Assembly (NCBI GenBank): GCA_019414445.1 | Contig: DXMA01000014.1 | Span: forward strand, 4,912 to 68,911 | From: Collinsella sp. | GTDB taxonomy: Bacteria > Actinomycetota > Coriobacteriia > Coriobacteriales > Coriobacteriaceae | Direction: 5' to 3' | Length of the DNA stretch: 64,000 nucleotides | Part shown: positions 8,740 through 24,909 of the stretch, one piece after another | How the letters are laid out: each line of letters begins with the position of its first letter | How positions within the stretch are numbered: the stretch's first letter is position 1 | The notes under the pieces: model-generated | Database searches by the model: none | What the model saw: the letters and a program-made list of their open reading frames with translations, nothing else | Told to the model about the DNA's origin: nothing | Made by a program: the position numbers and the translations under genes

Positions 8740-8841
8740 TCGCTGTTTTCACCCGCGGCGGCAACGCCGCACCCCTGGCGCATTCGCGCCGTGTTTTAAC
8801 TGATCTCCGTGCACAGACACGGAAACCGAAAGGACTTAGAA

Positions 8842-9219
8842 ATGGCTAAGCTTACCACCGATGAGATCATCGATGCTCTTAAGGAAATGACCCTTCTCGA
8901 GGCTTCCGAGCTCGTTAAGGCTATCGAGGACACCTTCGGCGTTTCCGCCGCTGCTCCTGCCGCTGTTGTCGCCGCTCCCGCTGCTGGCGCTGCTGAGGCC
9001 GAGGAGAAGACCGAGTTTGACGTCGTGCTCGAGGGCTTCGGCGACAACAAGATCCAGGTCATCAAGGCCGTCCGTGAGCTCACCAACCTTGGCCTGAAGG
9101 AGGCCAAGGAGGTCGTCGAGGGCGCTCCCAAGGCTGTTCTCGAGGGTGCCAAGAAGGAGGACGCCGAGGCTGCCAAGGAGAAGCTCGAGGCTGCTGGCGC
9201 TGCTGTCACCCTCAAGTAA
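8842..9219 (+). CDS. rplL: 50S ribosomal protein L7/L12
   Basis: Stalk protein that recruits translation factors such as EF-G. The 125-aa length is typical. The N-terminal dimerisation region (about 1-30) is followed by an Ala-rich hinge (about 36-55) and the globular C-terminal domain with EKTEFDVVLEGFG and LKEAKEVVEGAPK. ATG 8842, preceded by GAAAGGA, is used rather than an in-frame upstream ATG at 8809 because family members begin with this MAKLTTDE-type N-terminus. An intrinsic terminator follows directly, so rplJL is a two-gene unit separated from rpoB. Confidence 0.98.
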   Translation: MAKLTTDEIIDALKEMTLLEASELVKAIEDTFGVSAAAPAAVVAAPAAGAAEAEEKTEFDVVLEGFGDNKIQVIKAVRELTNLGLKEAKEVVEGAPKAVLEGAKKEDAEAAKEKLEAAGAAVTLK

Positions 9220-9247
9220 TCAGGCTTTCTCGCCAGATTTCTTTGCA

Positions 9248-9280
9248 GACGGGGTTCGCATTGCGAGCCCCGTCTTTTTT
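9248..9280 (+). terminator. Intrinsic terminator of rplJL
   Basis: Stem GACGGGGTTCGC (9248-9259) with GCGAGCCCCGTC (9263-9274), one G-T pair, followed by six T. Confidence 0.9.
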
Positions 9281-9409
9281 GTTTTTCGGTCCCTCGGCAT
9301 CGGTTGCTCAAACTGCCATGTTCTGTGATTTGCGTCGTATCGGGTGCCCTGCCGTTGGGCAATAAAATTGCACCATTCGAGCAATAATTTGCGTTGACCT
9401 GCTGAAGAA

Positions 9410-9437
9410 TTGTCTCTGCCTTGTAGCGACATATAGT
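9410..9437 (+). promoter_or_regulatory. Possible galU promoter
   Basis: TTGTCT (9410-9415) and TATAGT (9432-9437) with 16-nt spacing, about 100 bp before the galU start. The rest of the 9281-9534 gap shows no gene. Confidence 0.45.
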
Positions 9438-9534
9438 TCCAGCGGTAAGATGCTTGGGTATCGCAATTTGGTCTGCGGCTGTGTGCCGCACGCACAGGGC
9501 GCACTCTGCGCCTGCGAAAGGATCCTTGAATAAC

Positions 9535-10443
9535 ATGAAGGCAATCATTCCCGCCGCCGGTCTTGGTACGCGTTTTCTGCCTGGCACTAAGTGCACGCCC
9601 AAAGAGATGCTGCCGGTGCTCGACAAGCCGGTCATTCAGTATGTCGTTGAGGAGGCACTCGACCCCGAGGAGGTCGACGACGCCATCATCGTTACCTCTC
9701 CCGGTAAGCCCGAGCTGCTGAGCTACTTCCAGCCCGACCGCTCGCTCGAGAACCTGCTGCGCGAGCGCGGCAAGAACGCCTATGCCGATGCCGTCGCCCA
9801 CGCTGGCGGTATGCCGGTCGACTTCCGCTATCAGTACGAGCCCAAGGGCCTCGGCCATGCTATCCGCTCTGCTGCCGACGCCGTGGCAGGGGAGAACTTC
9901 CTGGTTCTTCTGGGCGACTACGTTGTGCCTAACCGTGACATTTGCGACAAGATGCTCGCCGTTTCCAAGGAGCACGGCGGCGCTTCGGTTATCGCCGTTG
10001 CTGCTTGCTCGCCCGAGGAGGTCAGCCGCTACGGCGTTATCGCCGGCGATCGCGTTGGCTCGCTCGAGGGCTTCGAGAATGCTGCCGACGACGAGCCCGG
10101 TGCCGTTTGGCGCATCGGCGGTCTGGTCGAGAAGCCTGCTCCCGAGGCGGCTCCGTCCAACCTGTACATCGTCGGTCGCTACCTGCTGAGCCCGTTGGTC
10201 ATGGACCTGCTCGCCGATCAGCAGGCCGGCAAGGGCGGCGAGATCCAGCTTACCGACGCCATGGCCCGCTCGCTCGACCGCGAGGCCATGTACGCCGTCG
10301 TCATCGACCCGCTCTCGGGCTACGATACCGGCACCCCGTCTGGCTGGATGGCCACCAATGCCCTCATGGCCGCAAGCGATCCTCGCTTTGCCGGCGCCTT
10401 CTGGGACGCCATCGACGAGCGCGGCGGTTTGATGCGCAAGTAA
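9535..10443 (+). CDS. galU: UTP-glucose-1-phosphate uridylyltransferase
   Basis: Makes UDP-glucose from UTP and glucose-1-phosphate for cell-surface polysaccharides and the Leloir pathway. The 302-aa length is normal. Seen: the nucleotidyltransferase signature AGLGTRFLPGTK near residues 7-18, KEMLPVLDKPVIQY after it, and GLGHAI in the middle. ATG 9535 is chosen because GAAAGGATCC precedes it and homologues begin MKAIIPAAG-like. The gene has its own terminator and possible promoter, so it is an independent unit placed between rplL and rpoB, which are adjacent in most bacteria. Confidence 0.96.
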   Translation: MKAIIPAAGLGTRFLPGTKCTPKEMLPVLDKPVIQYVVEEALDPEEVDDAIIVTSPGKPELLSYFQPDRSLENLLRERGKNAYADAVAHAGGMPVDFRYQYEPKGLGHAIRSAADAVAGENFLVLLGDYVVPNRDICDKMLAVSKEHGGASVIAVAACSPEEVSRYGVIAGDRVGSLEGFENAADDEPGAVWRIGGLVEKPAPEAAPSNLYIVGRYLLSPLVMDLLADQQAGKGGEIQLTDAMARSLDREAMYAVVIDPLSGYDTGTPSGWMATNALMAASDPRFAGAFWDAIDERGGLMRK

Positions 10444-10463
10444 GCCTTCGGGCATCAACATTT

Positions 10464-10497
10464 ACGGGTGCGGACTTCGGTCTGCACCCGTTTTTTA
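10464..10497 (+). terminator. Intrinsic terminator of galU
   Basis: Stem ACGGGTGCGGAC with TTCG tetraloop and GTCTGCACCCGT (10464-10491), followed by a T-run. Confidence 0.92.
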
Positions 10498-10519
10498 TAA
10501 GAGCTGCGATTGCCGGCTC

Positions 10520-10657
10520 CCTGTTCACAGAAAATATATGAACAGGTGTTCGATACATACCTATCTACCTGCACCTTTTCTGTTGAAAAACTTTGCTACT
10601 CCAAAAACTTAATCGCGTCAAGGCTTTTCTTGCTCAACGGTCGGTACCTGATAAACT
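10520..10657 (+). promoter_or_regulatory. rpoB upstream region: small inverted repeat and promoter
   Basis: CCTGTTCA (10520-10527) and TGAACAGG (10539-10546) form an 8-bp inverted repeat with an 11-nt spacer, a possible operator. TTGCTC (10630-10635) and TAAACT (10652-10657) with 16-nt spacing are a plausible promoter for rpoBC, about 75 bp before the start. Confidence 0.45.
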
Positions 10658-10730
10658 ATTAGGTTGCGATAACTGGCGAAGCCATGCCTCGCCAATCCAC
10701 CGAGCATTTCCGTGAAGGAGGAAAAACCTG

Positions 10731-18704
<7,974 letters not shown>

Positions 18705-18777
18705 CTAGTTCCGCCGTTCTAACGAACGGCGGCGACCTCCGTCGCTGCGCAGCCCCCTGAGCTACAATCTGTCATTC

Positions 18778-18819
18778 AAAAGGCAGGGCATGACCAAAAG
18801 GTCAATGCCCTGCCTTTTT
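18778..18819 (+). terminator. Intrinsic terminator of rpoBC
   Basis: A 14-bp stem (AAAAGGCAGGGCAT at 18778-18791 pairing with 18805-18818) ends in a five-T run. Confidence 0.92.
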
Positions 18820-18878
18820 CATGCCACCTTGTACGCTCTGGGGGCCGCTCGCTTATGCGCGCTCAACCTGTTGCGTTT

Positions 18879-18917
18879 CGTTAACCCCTTGGGGACGGAG
18901 GAAAACGGATCATTTTG
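18879..18917 (-). repeat. GGGGACGG-type repeat, copy 1
   Basis: The reverse complement of 18879-18917 is nearly the same as 49299-49336: AAAATGATCCG, then a TTTCC(C)TCC block, then GTCCCCAAG, then GGTTAACG. Differences are single bases. Two further copies form a perfect inverted pair at 48565-48636. Confidence 0.85.
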
Positions 18918-18926
18918 AGGTGCGAT

Positions 18927-19055
18927 TTCGGAAGTATGCGTCAAAATCTTGATGGGTCGACCACACCGCATATGCTCAAGCGCTCTACCTGCAGGTTTGT
19001 TATCGCAAAACCCCTGTGCGCTCAGCAAGATCAAAATTTGCCGCATACTTCCGAA
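18927..19055. repeat. 129-bp imperfect palindrome upstream of the str operon
   Basis: TTCGGAAGTATGCG (18927-18940) and its exact complement (19042-19055) are the outer arms. The centre is the self-complementary ACCTGCAGGT (18987-18996), at the midpoint of the whole. Pairing between is partial. Its core differs from that of the palindromes at 7751 and 36313. Confidence 0.6.
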
Positions 19056-19294
19056 GACGCCGCCGATTTCCATGCGACAGATGAGAGCAGATCAACGCTG
19101 GAGCGCGACGTTTCCCCAGATAAAACCGACCAAAATAAACCTGTTCCTATTTGGAAGGGAACGTTGCCCCGACAAGCACGTCGGATTCCCGGCCCGGTCC
19201 GGGAATCCGCCCACGCGCACAGCAGAAGGGATTCCTTTTGTGTAGGCTTTGCGGAAATGTGCCAATTTTGGGATACGCCCGGCGGCGTGGTCTG

Positions 19295-19323
19295 TTGACG
19301 GCACAGCTAACGCCACGTATCCT
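19295..19323 (+). promoter_or_regulatory. Promoter of the str operon
   Basis: TTGACG (19295-19300), 17-nt spacer, TATCCT (19318-19323), about 94 bp before the rpsL start. Confidence 0.7.
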
Positions 19324-19416
19324 ATCGAACTGCGTGTTTCGTAGGGGGATGCTGACCCCTCGATTCAAGCCGTTGCACTTTACAGAAAGCTGGAATCATT
19401 CGAGAAGGAGTACGCT

Positions 19417-19794
19417 TTGCCTACTATTAACCAGCTGGTTCGCCAGGGCCGTCGTTCCGTGCCCAAGAAGTCCAAGAACGCTGCTCTGCAGCACAACTCC
19501 CAGAAGCGCGGCGTGTGCACCCGCGTCTTCACCACGAGCCCCAAGAAGCCGAACTCGGCTCTTCGTAAGGTTGCCCGTGTTCGCCTTGTCAACGGCATCG
19601 AAGTTACTGCTTACATCCCGGGTGAGGGCCACAACCTGCAGGAGCACTCCATCGTGCTCGTCCGCGGCGGTCGTGTCCGTGACCTCCCTGGTGTCCGTTA
19701 TCACGTCATCCGTGGCGCCTACGACGCTGCTCCGGTCCAGAACCGTATGCAGGCCCGTTCCAAGTACGGTGCTAAGCGCCCCAAGGCCAAATAA
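19417..19794 (+). CDS. rpsL: 30S ribosomal protein S12
   Basis: Decoding-centre protein of the small subunit, 125 aa. TTG 19417 is the start: AAGGAG lies 6 nt upstream and the product begins MPTINQLVRQG as in homologues. Lys43 in TSPKKPNSALRK is wild type. Position 88, in GGRVRDLPGVRY, is Arg where nearly all bacteria have Lys; the codon is CGT. Lys-to-Arg here is a known streptomycin-resistance change in other species. It is the first gene of rpsL-rpsG-fusA-rpsJ. Confidence 0.98.
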   Translation: MPTINQLVRQGRRSVPKKSKNAALQHNSQKRGVCTRVFTTSPKKPNSALRKVARVRLVNGIEVTAYIPGEGHNLQEHSIVLVRGGRVRDLPGVRYHVIRGAYDAAPVQNRMQARSKYGAKRPKAK

Positions 19795-19867
19795 GCCAGA
19801 TAACGTTTTGATACTTTCGCCGTGTGCCGCCTAAGCGCCGCACGGTAGACACTTAAGGAGATTTCAC

Positions 19868-20341
19868 ATGCCGCGTCGTGCAGCAGCTAATCGTCGTGAG
19901 GTTCAGCCTGACGCCGTTTACAACAACCGCCTGGTGACTCAGCTCATCAACAAGGTCCTTCTTGACGGCAAGAAGGCCACCGCTGAGCGCATCGTTTACA
20001 CCGCTTTCGAGATCGTTGCCGAGAAGTCCGAGGGTGGCGACGCTCTCGCTACCTTCAAGAAGGCTATGGACAACGTCAAGCCCACGCTCGAGGTTAAGCC
20101 CAAGCGTGTCGGTGGCGCTACCTATCAGGTCCCGATGGAGGTCAACTCCCGTCGTTCCACCGCTCTGGGTATCCGCTGGATCGTCAACTTCTCCCGCGCT
20201 CGCAAGGAGAAGACCATGGCCGAGCGTCTCGCCAACGAGATCCTCGACGCTTCCAACGGCCTGGGCGCTTCCGTCAAGAAGCGTGAGGACGTCTTCAAGA
20301 TGGCCGAGGCCAACCGCGCGTTCTCTCACTATCGTTGGTAA
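19868..20341 (+). CDS. rpsG: 30S ribosomal protein S7
   Basis: Primary 16S rRNA-binding protein that nucleates assembly of the 30S head and lines the exit site. The 157-aa length is normal. It begins MPRRAAANRREVQPD and carries the conserved stretch NVKPTLEVKPKRVGGATYQV near 60-80, ending AFSHYRW. AAGGAG precedes ATG 19868. fusA follows after 19 nt. In other bacteria S7 is the autogenous repressor of this operon; no clear S7-binding site was identified here. Confidence 0.98.
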   Translation: MPRRAAANRREVQPDAVYNNRLVTQLINKVLLDGKKATAERIVYTAFEIVAEKSEGGDALATFKKAMDNVKPTLEVKPKRVGGATYQVPMEVNSRRSTALGIRWIVNFSRARKEKTMAERLANEILDASNGLGASVKKREDVFKMAEANRAFSHYRW

Positions 20342-20360
20342 GTTAAGGTAAGGAACTAAC

Positions 20361-22460
20361 ATGGCTAAGCCTAAGTACAAGCTTTCCGATACCCGTAACA
20401 TCGGCATCATGGCCCACATCGATGCCGGTAAGACCACCACGACCGAGCGTATTCTTTACTACACCGGTAAGACCCACAAGATCGGTGAGGTCCATGAGGG
20501 CGCTGCCACCATGGACTGGATGGTTCAGGAGCAGGAGCGCGGCGTAACCATTACCTCCGCTGCTACCACGTGCTTCTGGAACAAGGACGGTAAGGACTAC
20601 CGCATCCAGATCATCGACACCCCGGGCCACGTTGACTTCACCGCCGAGGTCGAGCGCTGCCTGCGCGTCCTCGATGGCGCTGTCGCCGTCTTCGACGCCG
20701 TTGCCGGCGTTCAGCCCCAGTCTGAGACCGTTTGGCGTCAGGCTTCTACCTTCAACGTCCCCCGCATCGCCTTCATCAACAAGTATGACCGCGTGGGCGC
20801 TGACTTCTTCAACGCTATCGAGACCATGAAGGATCGTCTCGACGCTAACGCCGTGGCCGCTCAGGTCCCGATGGGCGCCGAGGACAACTTCTGGGGCGTC
20901 ATCGACCTGGTCACCATGACTGCATGGGACTTCAAGGCCGACGAGAAGGGCATGACCTACCCCGAGCCGATGGACGAGATCCCGGCTGAGTTTGCCGACA
21001 TCGCTGCCACCAAGCGCGAGGAGCTCCTCGACGCTGCTGCCAGCTTTGACGACGAGCTCATGGAGAAGATTCTCATGGAGGAGGACTTCACCGTCGAGGA
21101 GCTCAAGGCTGCTCTGCGCAAGGGCGTTCTGGCCAACGAGCTCAACCTCGTCTTCGTGGGTTCCGCCTACAAGAACAAGGGCGTTCAGGAGCTGCTCGAC
21201 GCTGTCGTCGACTACCTGCCCAGCCCGCTCGACGTCGAGGCCGTCACCGGTACCGATCCGGACACCGGCGAGGAGATTCAGCGTCATCCTTCCTTCGACG
21301 AGCCCTTCTCCGGCCTGGTCTTCAAGATCATGACCGACCCGTTCGTCGGTAAGCTCACCTATGTCCGCGTTTACTCCGGCCGCGCCGAGTCCGGCTCCTA
21401 CGTGGTCAACGCTTCCAACGGTCAGCGCGAGCGCCTCGGCCGCATCCTCGAGATGAACGCCGCCGAGCGTATCGACCGTGACGACGCTGCCGCTGGCGAC
21501 ATCGTCGCTTGCGTCGGCTTCAAGAACTCCACCACCGGTGACACCCTGTGCGCCGAGGGCAAGGAGATCGTCCTCGAGAAGATCGAGTTCGCTAAGCCCG
21601 TTATCGACGTTGCCATCGAGCCCAAGACCAAGGCCGAGCAGGACAAGATGTCCCTGGCTCTGACCAAGCTCGCCGAAGAGGACCCGACCTTCCAGGTGTC
21701 CACCAACCACGAGACCGGCCAGACCATCATCGCCGGCATGGGCGAGCTGCACCTCGAGATCATCGTCGACCGTCTGCTCCGCGAGTTCAAGGTTGACGCT
21801 AACGTTGGTAAGCCCCAGGTTGCCTACCGCGAGACCGCTGGTCACGACGTCGAGAAGGCTGAGGGCAAGTTCGTCCGTCAGTCCGGCGGTCGCGGTCAGT
21901 ACGGCCACGCCGTCATCAAGCTCGAGAAGATGGAGGAGGGCTTCGGCTACGAGTTCGTCAACGCTATCGTCGGCGGCGTCGTGCCCAAGGAGTACATCCC
22001 GTCCATCGACAAGGGCATCCAGGAGGCCCTGAACACCGGTGTTATCGCCGGCTTCCCGGTCCTCGACGTTAAGGTCACCCTGTTCGACGGTTCTTACCAC
22101 GAGGTCGACTCCTCCGAGGCCGCCTTCAAGATCGCCGGTTCCATGGCTATCAAGGACGCCCTCAAGAAGTCCGATCCGCAGCTGCTCGAGCCGATCATGG
22201 CTGTCGAGGTCGAGACCCCTGAGCAGTACATGGGCGACGTTATGGGCAACCTCTCCGGTCGCCGCGGCAAGATCGAGGGCATGGAGGATCGCAAGAACAG
22301 CAAGCTCATCCGTGCCAAGGTGCCGCTGGGCGAGATGTTCGGTTACGCTACCGACCTTCGCTCCCAGACCCAGGGCCGTGCATCCTACACGATGCAGTTC
22401 GACTCTTATGAGCCCGCGCCCAAGTCCATCGTGGACGAGGTCATGAGCAAGAACGCCTAA
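20361..22460 (+). CDS. fusA: Elongation factor G
   Basis: Translational GTPase that moves tRNA and mRNA after peptide transfer and, with RRF, recycles ribosomes. 699 aa, normal. GTPase motifs: AHIDAGKTT at 18-26, RGVTITSAAT (switch I/G2), DTPGHVDFT (G3) and NKYD (G4). Domains II-V follow, with RGQYGHAV in domain IV. Upstream is rpsG; downstream is rpsJ. The tuf gene that usually follows fusA is missing from this operon and from the window. Confidence 0.99.
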   Translation: MAKPKYKLSDTRNIGIMAHIDAGKTTTTERILYYTGKTHKIGEVHEGAATMDWMVQEQERGVTITSAATTCFWNKDGKDYRIQIIDTPGHVDFTAEVERCLRVLDGAVAVFDAVAGVQPQSETVWRQASTFNVPRIAFINKYDRVGADFFNAIETMKDRLDANAVAAQVPMGAEDNFWGVIDLVTMTAWDFKADEKGMTYPEPMDEIPAEFADIAATKREELLDAAASFDDELMEKILMEEDFTVEELKAALRKGVLANELNLVFVGSAYKNKGVQELLDAVVDYLPSPLDVEAVTGTDPDTGEEIQRHPSFDEPFSGLVFKIMTDPFVGKLTYVRVYSGRAESGSYVVNASNGQRERLGRILEMNAAERIDRDDAAAGDIVACVGFKNSTTGDTLCAEGKEIVLEKIEFAKPVIDVAIEPKTKAEQDKMSLALTKLAEEDPTFQVSTNHETGQTIIAGMGELHLEIIVDRLLREFKVDANVGKPQVAYRETAGHDVEKAEGKFVRQSGGRGQYGHAVIKLEKMEEGFGYEFVNAIVGGVVPKEYIPSIDKGIQEALNTGVIAGFPVLDVKVTLFDGSYHEVDSSEAAFKIAGSMAIKDALKKSDPQLLEPIMAVEVETPEQYMGDVMGNLSGRRGKIEGMEDRKNSKLIRAKVPLGEMFGYATDLRSQTQGRASYTMQFDSYEPAPKSIVDEVMSKNA

Positions 22461-22520
22461 GTTCGAGCTCCCTGTTACGTAATCCGCGAGAACATCTCTC
22501 GCACTCTTTGGAGGTTTAAG

Positions 22521-22829
22521 TTGGCTACCCAGAAGATCCGCATTCGCCTCAAGGGCTATGATCACGAGGTCGTCGATCAGTCCGCGAAGCTCATCGTCGA
22601 GACCGCTCAGAAGACCGGCGCTCGCGTTTCCGGTCCTGTCCCCCTGCCCACCGAGCGCAACCTGTACACGGTTATCCGCTCGCCGCACGTGAACAAGGAC
22701 TCCCGTGAGCAGTTCGAGATGCGCACCCACAAGCGCCTCATCGACATCCTCGACCCCACCTCGGGCACCGTTGATTCGCTCATGCGTCTCGACCTCCCCG
22801 CTGGCGTCGACATCGACATCAAGCTCTAA
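22521..22829 (+). CDS. rpsJ: 30S ribosomal protein S10
   Basis: Small-subunit head protein, also the NusE transcription antitermination factor that contacts NusB and NusG. 102 aa. Seen: IRIRLKGYDHEVVDQSAKLI at the N-terminus, RSPHVNKDSREQFEMRTHKR in the middle and VDIDIKL at the end. TTG 22521 follows GGAGG, and the product begins MATQKIRIRL. It closes the str operon, with a strong terminator 22 nt downstream. In most bacteria it directly precedes rplC; here rplC is 13.9 kb away. Confidence 0.98.
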   Translation: MATQKIRIRLKGYDHEVVDQSAKLIVETAQKTGARVSGPVPLPTERNLYTVIRSPHVNKDSREQFEMRTHKRLIDILDPTSGTVDSLMRLDLPAGVDIDIKL

Positions 22830-22850
22830 GCGATATCGCTCATAGCTTAT

Positions 22851-22887
22851 AGAGCCCCGCTGCCATCTTGGTAGCGGGGCTCTTTTG
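22851..22887 (+). terminator. Intrinsic terminator of the str operon
   Basis: AGAGCCCCGCTGCC (22851-22864) pairs with GGTAGCGGGGCTCT (22870-22883); a T-rich tail follows. Confidence 0.92.
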
Positions 22888-22945
22888 TTTTGAGTTTAGA
22901 TTTTGGGATAGCGAATTCGTCTGCCGAGCTGATGGCTGCGGCGCC

Positions 22946-23722
22946 CTATTCGCTCAGGGGGCGCAAGGACGCTTCTTCGAAGTGGAAGACGCACAAGCCG
23001 CTCTCGGTCTCAATGCTTGCGCGGCCGCAATCGTCGACCGTTCTAAATATGCCGCGTGCCAGCTCGTCTCCAGCGGGGGAGCGGGCGATAACGTGCTCCC
23101 CAATCCAATTGAGGTGTGCGACATATTCGTCGTGGACGGGCGCGAGCGGTCCGGCGTTTTCTTCCATGGCGTTGAGGCGCTCTGCCCAGGTATCTACAGC
23201 GTCTATAACTGCGTGATAGACCTCATCGAGGAGCATGTCGACGGCGGGAACGCTCTCGTTGAGGTCCGAGAGGCCAATTGCCGCCAGGCCGCCATCGGGC
23301 ACCTCTTGGGGCGTGTAGTTTACGTTGACACCAATGCCGCAGACGGCGAAAGGTTTGCCTTCGTTATCGCGTGCGGCCTCGACCAGAATGCCGCCGAGCT
23401 TGCGTCCTCGCGCGACCAGGTCGTTGGGCCACTTGAGGGCTATTTCGCTTGCAAGGCCTTGCTTTTCGAGTGCTTCGAGCACCGCTAGGCCGCTGACGGC
23501 GGCAAGACCAGAGTACTTTGCGGGATTAACGCATGGACGCAGGACAATCGAAAGCAATAGGTTGCCGGCGGTTGAATCCCACTTGTGGCCGCGCCGGCCG
23601 CGTCCTGCCGTTTGCGCGCGGGCGGCAAGTCCTGTGCCGTGCGGCGCACCCTGTTTTCCTGCCTCGAGCAGGTCATCGTTGGTCGATCCGGTTACATCGA
23701 CAATCGTTAATTGGGCATCCAT
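22946..23722 (-). CDS. birA: Biotin-[acetyl-CoA carboxylase] ligase (no repressor domain)
   Basis: Attaches biotin to AccB through biotinyl-AMP. 258 aa. Seen: STNDD, AGRGRRGHKWDS (the biotinyl-AMP loop) and KWPNDL. There is no N-terminal DNA-binding domain, so it is a monofunctional ligase. ATG 23722 is chosen because the product then starts just before the catalytic domain and AAGGAGG lies upstream; the frame continues to 23803 without a matching N-terminus. It is divergent from the fab/acc operon that encodes its target AccB, with a shared 176-bp control region. Confidence 0.93.
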   Translation of the reverse strand: MDAQLTIVDVTGSTNDDLLEAGKQGAPHGTGLAARAQTAGRGRRGHKWDSTAGNLLLSIVLRPCVNPAKYSGLAAVSGLAVLEALEKQGLASEIALKWPNDLVARGRKLGGILVEAARDNEGKPFAVCGIGVNVNYTPQEVPDGGLAAIGLSDLNESVPAVDMLLDEVYHAVIDAVDTWAERLNAMEENAGPLAPVHDEYVAHLNWIGEHVIARSPAGDELARGIFRTVDDCGRASIETESGLCVFHFEEASLRPLSE

Positions 23723-23817
23723 AGCGGCTGCTACCTCCTTATTGAATAAGTGAATGACGCAATGGTGTCGAGAGATAGACACAATGTGAAGCCTTTGTCG
23801 CATTTGGACAATTTAAT

Positions 23818-23879
23818 GTTAACACGTCAACAAAGACTGAAATGCGTTATCCTCTCTTGGTCGATGTAAACACGTCAAC
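23818..23879. promoter_or_regulatory. Two operator-like repeats between birA and fabH
   Basis: GTTAACACGTCAAC (23818-23831) and GTAAACACGTCAAC (23866-23879) differ by one base. Each is close to a palindrome (GTTRACRYGTYAAC), and starts are 48 bp apart. Their place between birA and the fatty-acid operon suggests a regulator of lipid synthesis; the regulator is unknown. Confidence 0.6.
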
Positions 23880-23898
23880 AACTCAAAGGAGGTTAGTG

Positions 23899-24858
23899 AT
23901 GGGTTTCACGATTCTTGGAACAGGTTCGGCACTTCCTGAGCGCAGTGTTTCCAATGACGAGCTGTCTGAGTTCCTCGATACCTCGGATGAGTGGATTTTT
24001 ACTCGCACAGGTATCAAGAGCCGCCACGTCTGCACCACCGAGTCACTTGACGACCTTGCCGTAGCAGCGAGCGAGCGGGCACTCCAGGTGTCCGGAATCG
24101 ACGCGAGCCAGCTGGATCTGATCGTCTGCTCGACGACGACGGGTGACCACCTTGTTCCCGCCGAGGCGTGTGCCGTTGCTGAGCGACTAGGCGCGACGTG
24201 CCCTGCCTTCGATGTCTCGGCGGCTTGTGCCGGCTTCGTATTTGCGCTCGATGTCGCCGAGGGCTATATCGCCCGCAGCCGTGCCGAGCGCGTGCTTGTT
24301 GTTGCTGCCGAGCAGATGACGCGCGCGCTCGAGTGGACCGACCGTGCCACCTGCGTGCTATTTGGCGATGGGGCAGGCGCCGCAGTGATTGAAGCTGGGG
24401 GAGACAACCCCCTTGCCGTTGAGCTTTCGACGGCGCCCGACGTCGAGACGTTGCGCGTTCCCGGTCTGGTCGGTACCTCGCCGTTTAAGGCTTCCGCAGA
24501 TAGCGCGAGCGTGCTGTCCATGAATGGCCGCCGCGTGTTCAAGTTCGGCGTCAACGCCATCTGTGACACGGTCCATAAGCTTGCGATCGATGCGAGCATT
24601 TTGGTCGAAGACATCGATCATTTTGTATTCCATCAGGCTAACGAACGAATCCTGAGCCAGGCGGTCAAGCGTCTGGGCGTGCCGGACGAGCGTGTGGTTC
24701 GCACGTTGCGCGAGACCGGCAACATTTCGAGCGCATGCATTCCGCTTGCCCTCGACCGGCTGGCAAACGCCGGTGCACTTCACACGGGCGACACGATCGC
24801 CTTGGTTGGATTTGGCGCCGGTCTGGATATAGGTGGCTATCTGCTTCGTTGGAAGTAG
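23899..24858 (+). CDS. fabH: 3-oxoacyl-ACP synthase III (KASIII)
   Basis: Starts fatty-acid synthesis by condensing an acyl-CoA primer with malonyl-ACP. 319 aa. Catalytic Cys110 in DVSAACAGF, His245 in FHQANERI and Asn275 in ETGNISSACIP are all present. ATG 23899 with AAAGGAGG upstream is preferred to the longer frame from 23842, which would overlap the second operator-like repeat. It is the first gene of a complete fab/acc operon. Primer preference (acetyl or branched) cannot be read from the sequence. Confidence 0.97.
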   Translation: MGFTILGTGSALPERSVSNDELSEFLDTSDEWIFTRTGIKSRHVCTTESLDDLAVAASERALQVSGIDASQLDLIVCSTTTGDHLVPAEACAVAERLGATCPAFDVSAACAGFVFALDVAEGYIARSRAERVLVVAAEQMTRALEWTDRATCVLFGDGAGAAVIEAGGDNPLAVELSTAPDVETLRVPGLVGTSPFKASADSASVLSMNGRRVFKFGVNAICDTVHKLAIDASILVEDIDHFVFHQANERILSQAVKRLGVPDERVVRTLRETGNISSACIPLALDRLANAGALHTGDTIALVGFGAGLDIGGYLLRWK

Positions 24859-24909
24859 TCGCACATAGGAAATAAAAACGCCCTAGGGCACAACCAAAGG
24901 AGAACTACC

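Larger units (their letters stand above)
18820..19294. other. Intergenic stretch before rpsL with repeats and palindromes
   Basis: No credible gene is seen between the rpoC terminator and the rpsL promoter. It holds a GGGGACGG-type repeat copy (18879-18917), a 129-bp imperfect palindrome (18927-19055) and a perfect 10-bp hairpin GGATTCCCGG/CCGGGAATCC (19183-19208, 6-nt loop). Confidence 0.7.

Noticed and set aside
20343..22730. A 795-codon open frame antisense to fusA and rpsJ
   Set aside because: Same codon-bias artefact, crossing two genes, no plausible product.
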